Assembly: GCA_951640165.1 (NCBI GenBank)
Contig: OX621250.1
Location: 18,749,501 to 18,813,500, forward strand
Source: Pseudoips prasinana
Lineage: Eukaryota > Arthropoda > Insecta > Lepidoptera > Nolidae
Length of the DNA stretch: 64,000 nucleotides
Direction of reading: 5' to 3'
Below the pieces are notes generated by a model. It had not been told where the DNA came from. It saw only the letters and a program-made list of their open reading frames with translations, and ran no database searches. The position numbers were made by a program, and so were the translations under genes. Shown here piece after piece: positions 27,501 to 36,500 of this stretch; within the stretch, counting starts at the first letter, position 1; each line of letters begins with the position of its first letter.

Positions 27501-30500
27501 TACATGCATTTAGAAATAAAACCAATCAAAATTTTTAACCTCACTTTATCTTAATCTTATGGTGAGTTCTCAGTTATCGTTGGTATAAAACTCATGTGGA
27601 AGAAAAGCGGTATGGCGTGTGACGTAAAGCTCCATATAAAATTTACTGTAGGCACATTAATGTCGCTACGTGAAATTGATTTGCAAGCAGAAACATATTA
27701 TGATTGTGAAAACGAGGTTTACGATTTATTTACACAACACAATCTACTGAAAACATTCTATACTATCATTTTATATAAAACATGCAAAAAATAATCAAGA
27801 TATTTTTCTCTAGCTACTAAAAGTTCTTGGGTACGTTCAGTCTTTTATATATTGACGTTATCGCTGTCTTATAATAATGAATAATAAATGCACAAAATGA
27901 CTATGTTTGATGAGTATATTTTTTATTATTTCATATATTATTATATTCTTCAATGATATGTTGCCGTTATATCCGGAAGAGTATTAGCTTCAAATTGTAG
28001 ATTGCGGTAGCTAGAAGTGCAACGTTGTTGTCCATGTGCAGTGGTGTGTGTTATGGAGCCGGTACGTAGCTGAGAAATCTTTACGCCTATTGCACTCATA
28101 ACTTTTATTGGCAGCCATTCCAGAGTTGGACTCGTCGCTAGTACAATTGCAATACCTTGAGACATCAAACGTTTCGATCTAAGACGTATTTAAAGTTAAA
28201 CAAAGTGAACCATTTCAGTGAACACCGATTAAAGAGAAACAAAGTGATTTTTAATGTTTACGCGATTCTATTCAAATGATTAAGAAATTGGAGTCGTACA
28301 GATTGAAAATAAGTTTCGTCGATTCAAAATTGGTAAGTAGAAATTCAATCTCGACCCGACAATGGAAGTGATAACCCAAAAGTAGGTACTACGAAGGTTG
28401 ATGAAAATGTGATTGTTAATTAAAGTTGACACAGAAATGCGAATGGTGAATTCAGAATCTTCATTTATTTGGTCACGGCTTGCCTCTTACGTTTACCATT
28501 AAATGATTGACTCTGTTTCAATTTCATCTAACATGAACGCAACGGTTGAACGAATCGGAACATGATTATGTGATTGTGAGAAAATTTTATACTTCAACAG
28601 TGCAACGATGTCTATGTCAACCTTAGTACGTGATTATGTTTCGAGTAGAGGAGACTTGCTATTGCTATGAATAAAACGCGTGAGTAAAAATATTGACAGC
28701 TAAGGCACAATGCATTCAGCAACTGTGTACAACGTCGACCTAGTGACTGATATTTTTTTGTCGATTCTGTTACTTTCAGCGTTTCACTTTAGTGTGCCAC
28801 CCTGGTAGTTGTATTGTTGATCTCAACTTGCGCATGATCAAAAATCACTTCCGGACGATTAGCTACCAATGAATGTTTGAATGTGTTGTTAACTTTACCT
28901 CCTTTTGCGTTAATAGTGTTACAATGTTTGCGAATTCTATTACGTATTGTCAGTTTGAGATCCCTTTTGTGATTGTATTGTAAAGTTTTCATCAATTGCG
29001 TGTTTGACTGATCTTTTTACTTCAAATTAAAGATTCTATGGAGTGTACTTTAATATATCTTCTATAGTTAATACGACAATATAGAAAATGTATTTCAATG
29101 AATGAATTGTTACTTTTTAAACAATAAATAGTTAATACATTCTGATCGATTTATTCATACAACACGCGCATACCAATAACCGGTTTTTTGTTTAAATCAT
29201 TAAACATTCTAGATATCGTTTCATATTTTAATAGTCGTGAATTCTTGGTTAATATATCTAAGAAAAATATCTAGTAATAGAGTTACACATAATATAGCTG
29301 TAAACTATCTCGCCAAAATGTAAAAAGTATAATTTAAGTGTTATAATGAAGTGATACATTACTTAAGAGCCACCCACATTTGTATAGCGGGGTTGTTATG
29401 GACACGTTATGCGTCATAAATATTTCGGGAACATAAAATTAACACTCAAAAACATGGGCTTTCGAGGCACCGCAACGTCTACGGCCTCCTACAAAAAATA
29501 TGGGGATCGCTTGCAGAACCACGCCGTGACTCCAGGCAACATAAAAACATATATTTTCCTATACAAAAATATATTTTATAGTTATGAAAATAAGGTTCAA
29601 CATTCAAAACGCAGTATAACTTTCCTGTTAGTTTAAAATTTTGCATTCTCGGATTCAGCTATTAACTTTAAGTTGTTTGGGTTATGGTCTACTTTCGATT
29701 GTATTGTGTTTACGGGTCTCGGTTACTTGTCTTATCAAAGGACATACTTGTTGACATGTTGTCTAATTGATTGGTGGTTCTCAGCAGGGGTCTAAGGTCT
29801 AATATGAGGCGGAACCTTTGAGGAATTATTTGAAATTGATAAACTATAAATGCTTTTACAAGTGGAACATGCCACTGTTGTATTTTTTGTACATATTTGA
29901 ATGTGCGGTCAAACTTTGGTATGCCTGTATTAATTGCAATGAATTAGGTATTTTGAATTCTTATTATTTGCAAAATTAAATATAGGTTTTTAAAATCTAA
30001 ATAATAAAAAATAAAAATACACCAATTAATTGCAAATAAACGTATTTAAAATATCAGTGGGAAACGAAAATTACTACAGTAACTAATATTTAGTTTAATG
30101 CAGTACCCTGTAAAAACGGAATAATGTTTTCAATGTTTTATTAACTTAAAGCTTAAGTACAAAAACAATATAAATGCCATAATAGAACTTGCCTAAGAAG
30201 TATGCAGTCAGATCTACGACGAAACATTCATTCATCAATATTATAATATTATTAATATCATAAGATTTGATTATATTTTTTACGTAATCTTATTTCGAAT
30301 AGAAGCTAACATGCATGCACAAAGGCGTTGCAAAAATTGAGGAACGGCGGCTTCCTTTATCGTTAGGTGGTCTCAACCGCTGCCCGCACGAGTGATGTGA
30401 TTATAATAGCGACACTTTACGCACACATAACCACATTAATATACCCAGAAATAATAAAATTTATATACCAAAGGGTTTTTATATGCAATCAGTATCGAAC

Positions 30501-33500
30501 GAGCATTCTTAATCACAAATCGCGATACTCATCATAATAAAACATTAATTAAAATTTTGATGACTTTCTATTGAAGTTAAAAAAACAAGAATGATTCATC
30601 AATCCCGAGGAATTCCAGACGCACCAATAAATTTACAAAGGTGGTTCAAAATTTAATCTATGAATTAAGTAGGTAGGTACATGGTTATTTTTTGTTCGGT
30701 AAACAGAAGCTGATACTCGTAAAATGTAACAAGTCGACCTAACAAAGGCCAGAAATAGTTTAAGTGTTATCGTTTCTGCTTGACCGCACTCGTGTAAAAG
30801 AAATTGGATACTCTTGCTTGAGAACACTGGCAATGAAACGTAAAATTACGAAGTGATCGAGGCCTACCGATGACGTGAGTACATATTATTGTGGACTAGT
30901 ATGGAGCGGGTATACCCGGCCGACGTGCAAGGGCGTAGCATTGTAATCTCAATGTATTGTTACTATTGATACTTTACGCATTATTTGATTTTAATATAGC
31001 TATTGGTTAGCTTACTACTACATGTCCAACAAAAATACAAACTTCGTCCATTGAAACGATACCGTACAAGGTACATCATAATCTTATAGGTAGCTATAGC
31101 AGATTTTGAGATATTATATCCATTGAAATGCGATTGTACTGCAGAAAATCTTATAAAGAATACGGGAATATTCTTTAGAAGTAGAATACACACAATCAGA
31201 AGGCTTAACTTTAATAGCAAAGTCGATTTACGACTGGTTTCCCCATACAAAGTACGTTATGTAGGTAGCAGTATGCTTCTGAGCTAGAAATACGAGCACA
31301 CAATAGTACATTAGTAAAGAATTTATTAACAATGTTTTCTTCTTTCGCAGGTCAGGGTCGTATGAATCAGTTGGGAGGGGTGTTCATCAACGGACGTCCC
31401 TTACCGAACCACATCAGACTGAAGATCGTGGAGATGGCAGCAGCAGGCGTGAGGCCCTGCGTCATCTCACGCCAGCTACGCGTCTCGCACGGCTGCGTCT
31501 CCAAGATACTCAACAGATATCAGGTTAGTTAACGCGGATGCATAAAAACAATAATAAATATCATAAAATAAAATGCGTTTTTTCACCGTACAATTTATAA
31601 ACATGGCTTTATGTATTTTTATTTTTGTTATCAGGAAACAGGCTCCATCCGCCCAGGTGTGATTGGAGGATCGAAGCCGAGAGTTGCAACACCTGAGGTA
31701 GAAAACAGGATCGAAGAACTGAAGAGACAAAACCCAGGTATATTTTCCTGGGAAATTAGAGATAAACTAATTAAAGAAGGCATTTGTGATAAAAACACTG
31801 CGCCATCAGTCAGTTCGATTTCGAGGCTAATAAGAGGAGGCAAAAGGGATGAATCAGATCCTAGAAGAAATCACAGCATTGATGGTATTCTAGGTAAGCT
31901 ATACTTACCTCGGATTGTTAAAATTTTATTGCCTTCATCACTGCAATAATTCCGTTTTACTTGTTGGGAAATTAGAATTCATATCGAGACAAATGTAGTC
32001 ATGACTTTAGGTACACAACCGCAAACCTTCGCTCTATCAGACGCTAGCATAGTTTGTAGGTGCACTTTAAAGCTTGAAGAGTAATATCGGGTTGTGTGTT
32101 TGCATAAAACTTTATATTGCTCTAGTTTGTTGTGCTCATTTGATAAAGGATTAACTGTGCTGTGGTTTATTCTGAGTCTATAACTTATTTAATAAACACA
32201 AGGTCATAGCAGGTAGGTAGACATTAAGAAGCGTTTAGCAATACTTCAAAATCCTTGACGAATACTATTCAATAAATTAAAAAGTGTCTGATGAAACCTT
32301 CGGCGTAATGACGCGTATATAACTCGCCGTGTCATCGTAGTCCTTAACGCTGATTTGAGACCATAATCACTTAATTTAGTTCAAAGTATACTACTATTAT
32401 AAATTTATTCTTATAATGAGACTGTCGGAACGTTTGCAAACTTCACAAAATGGCGTATAAAGTTAATAATCCACGTAAAAGTAAAGCGGGCGCGACGCGC
32501 GCGCACGCCACGGCAGCGCCCCTTGTGTCGGCTTCGAAATTGTAGGTTATAAAAATGAAATTAGTATCCAAAGGTGTTATTATCCCATCGCGTTTGGCCG
32601 CGGGGCTTGCATTACGACAATCTGTCCGTACTGCACGTCTTGTGCCGTATAGCTATCCAATATAAAATGGCGCTCCTAATATCCCGGTTCAGTGACGGAG
32701 CGCGGTTTTGCCGGCGAGATTCTGCGCACCGATAAGATTATGCATATTAAGTTGTGCGCGGCCGAAGTAATATCTACACTGGAAAAGCGGTGCCTTTACC
32801 GCTCTTGCCCGCGTATTGAAAATTTGCTGTTCGTGCTTGTCCTGTGACGGCGGTTAACGGTTCATTTTGGTCGCGAGTTTTTCGTGGAAATATTTGCATA
32901 CGCGCAAACTTGGGTAACATCGGCTGACTGATTATTATTTTAAGGCTTACGATTTAAAAGGCTAAAAGTACTTATGAATAATTAGTAAAAGTATCTTTAA
33001 GTTGATATCAACTCGATTATGTTTATTTCGCACGATTTTATCAAAATGTGTATGCTTAAATACGTCAGTGATGGTCATAAAAGAAGATACCTACATATGA
33101 ACGACCGACTTCTCAATAATGTTATTTCTTTTTATTACCTATCTGAAGAATTCATTTGAGCTACAAGAGGCGTAGTGTAATGTGGTTACGTTTAATTTAA
33201 TCGAGGCCGCGTGTGGTCCGCGCGGTAGTCCAATATAATCATAAAACAAAACTAAATGAATAGTTAGAAAGTCACAATAAAAATGATTGTGACGACAAAT
33301 TTATGTTATTTTCGTCAGCCATCACTGTGATTGTTGCCATTTGTGATGAATATAGATGCTGTAAATTTAAAAAGTTGAAATAAGTACTTGCATCGCTTGG
33401 ATTAAGAAAATAAACACCGCGCATCAACAAGGTATTTCTTTATTTCAAAAGGTCCATCATCTTGCGAAGACTCTGATACGGAGTCTGAACCGGGCATTAC

Positions 33501-36500
33501 ATTGAAGAGAAAACAAAGGAGGTCGCGGACTACGTTCTCTGGGGACCAGTTGGAAGCATTAGAGCGCGCATTTACAAGAACCCAATATCCAGATGTTTAC
33601 ACGAGGGAAGAGCTTGCACAGAAAACAAAACTCACCGAGGCAAGGGTTCAGGTATGTACTCACTATAAAAACTTGGGTGTATCAATGATAGATGGATGCA
33701 ATCAAACAAACCCATTGTTGGGCCACGCTCAGTTACCGCCCTTACAAAAGCGTGGCACTAAAAAAACACATAATTACCTTTATAATTAATTATAACAATA
33801 CTAAGAGTGCTACCATATGTTGTTTACCGCTACCGTTGTTTTATCAGTTTTTTGTTCTTATAGACCCTCATAATTGCTTGTGAAATGTAATCGACTTAGC
33901 TCTCTCTATAATTATGCATTGAAGAGTTTAAAATTGCGGTATATACGTCTTATATCAGTTACTGGTAACGTGTATCGTATATTAAACTTATAGTATCTGA
34001 AAAGATGGATACGCGAAGAAGTTATTATTTGTCCTTGCTAAAAGAATATGATACTAGTTTTAACATATTTTTTTTCTTTTAGGTTTGGTTTTCAAACCGA
34101 AGAGCACGCCTGCGCAAGCAACTGAACTCTCAACAACTAAGCGCTTTCAACACCATGTCTCTTCAATCAGCATTCCCTTCAGTCCATCAACAGTATGAGC
34201 CTCCGTCAACCTTCAATGCGCAATGCGCATCTTGGCAACAATCTTATTCCTCTGCTCTCGGCACTAGCTCCGTCCTAAACTCAGCCTTAGCCCCGTCTCT
34301 TCATCAATCAGCATTAACTGCTCCCTCCGTTTGTCAGTCAGCACTTGCAGCCTCATCCCTGCATCCACCAACATCTAGTTCTTTTTCATCTGGAAATTTA
34401 ACACCTCTATCTCACTCCTCTGAACTTGCAACTCCTCTGCAACCTCCTACTGATGCAACTCCACCGAGCTCAAGTCCTACCACAACAAGTCCTGCAGCGA
34501 ACCAGAGCAGCGCTATTACCTACCAACACCCAACATATGCGAACAGCGAACCCATCTCTCATCCCTACGCCTATGGAGATTACTCCAAACAAGAACACGC
34601 CATGTCTGCACATAATCACTGGACATCCCGACAACTGAGCGGACACGCACAAAATAAACTTGCTGAAGTCGGTGCTTGGCCAGAAAATTATAGGTAAGTT
34701 TTACGCTATATTTGATGTGTCCTATTATCTTAAGTATAACATAAAGCAAATACGAATTTAAATATGGTAGTAATCCCCGGCGGCAACTAAGTATCGCTAT
34801 GAATTATTGATATCGGGCTACTCATATCTGACTTGGCTTATGCAGATGAATATGCAATTACAATAAAGATGACCTTTGCTATACACCATTTACATAACTA
34901 TCTATTATATGAATACCAGATATGAGTGTTACACTAATAGTAGGTTTAGGGCTCACGTTTGGAATGACATCATTTGGTAAGTCAGTCGGTATCTCTAACG
35001 TTTAATGACGCGGTCCGCGACTAGCTGCACACGATGCGTGTAATGCAGCGTCCGGTGGCTATCGTGCGGGCGTGGGCTTCGATCGCAAATCAGGGTGCGT
35101 ACATTTTATTTCTTTTCACCTTCCTTTATCATTAGCCGAAGCGGCCGCTAATCAATTAAGAGTGTAAGAAGTCGGCCATTATACGGCGCGCGGGTGGTTA
35201 TTACGCGCGAGCCTCGTAATACATCGATCCGATCGTGAATGCAATAGGGCTGCGAATTTTATAGTGATTTTTGATCGACTTTTAATTAAATTTTAATATA
35301 GTTATTTTGAATTTTGATGAGATATCGAACAACTTATTTTGCTCGCCAGTTTTATTACAACAGAAAGAAGGTCGTAGAAAACTTTTCACTCGTGGTTGTG
35401 TCGATAGTATGTGTAACTACCAAAGTGAATTTGTCGAATGACAATGTGACAAATACATTGTAGCTTTGTACTCTATACGGCGACGACATTTATCTGTGTT
35501 ATCGAGACAAAGCACGTCTATAAACCTCACATTGGACCACACACAATATCTCGAGTTGCACAATGGCAGACCAACTAATAATATATGGGTTAGCTACGTT
35601 TATGTGCCGGCCTGTCTTATCTAGTCCTTTACGCGCTCTTGATTGACGTAACACCTCGTTTCAACTCTATTTGTTATTTTTGTCTGCCAAAAATATTGTA
35701 TTGTATTCTAAAAGTGTGGCTAATGTGTGTTTCATATCTTTTTGGAGGATAAGAATAATGACAGGGATTTCATTGGCATCAAGCTTTATAGTATCCGCTC
35801 TAAATGAAGTTTCTTCAGCCGGAAAAGCTATAACTTATACTATGTCTATGAGTCATAATAAATCAGATAGCTGCCTATCTATTACTGGTGAGATATTACA
35901 AAGGTACCTCTATAATTAACATGGACAGTCATTGGCCGTAAATAGCAATTGTGATTGTGACAACGTAGCTCATATTATTTGTCATAGTGTAGGTACGTTG
36001 TTGCCGCCGATATTATTATGTAAAATTGTTGAGTATCATTTGATATTATTCTTATAAACAATTCATCGTATACTTAACTATTTAGGATTTGGTCAGTGTT
36101 TATTCCTTCTAATAATTACCTATTTGTCGACATTCATTGTTTAGTTTAGTAGAAGACTATATGGGATAGGTACTATGTTTTAACTTTTACATATATATCT
36201 TAATTTGGCTACAACGTATCAATATAGTAGACAGATACCTACTATTTGATCAAGTTTATAACGCACTTCAGGTCACTTTTCTGTTTTTCATCCGTTTTGA
36301 TATAGCTAGTGTTAATAGATACCTATATCTATTCTATAAACCTATACCTGCAGCTAGCGATAGTATTAGAGTCGCTAGCTGCAGGTATATGGTGGAAAAA
36401 AATGTCCACCTAACCGAATTGTCAAGCCAATGTCTCTAATCTGAAAAGAGAGAATACATCTGCGCGGTATATTTTAAAGTGCTCCAGTACATACATATGT

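Larger units (their letters stand above)
15593..31350 (+). other. gsb intron 1 (15.8 kb), content overview
   Basis: Donor GTGAGC, acceptor cgcag. Besides the entries listed separately (hairpins, GC islands, hAT MITE, 5S-derived repeat, SINE and RTE pieces), the rest is AT-rich DNA in which I see no exon or RNA gene. Open frames at 24410-24616, 25729-25992, 27594-27794, 27950-28168, 28789-28995, 29409-29636 and 30981-31250 show no domain or family resemblance. The stretches 23.4-25.3 kb and 27.4-31.3 kb hold nothing I can name. Confidence 0.7.

Noticed and set aside
33652..33789. Extension of gsb exon 4 reading frame past the homeodomain
   Set aside because: GTATGT donor, and helix 3 continues exactly at 34083; the extension would truncate the homeodomain.
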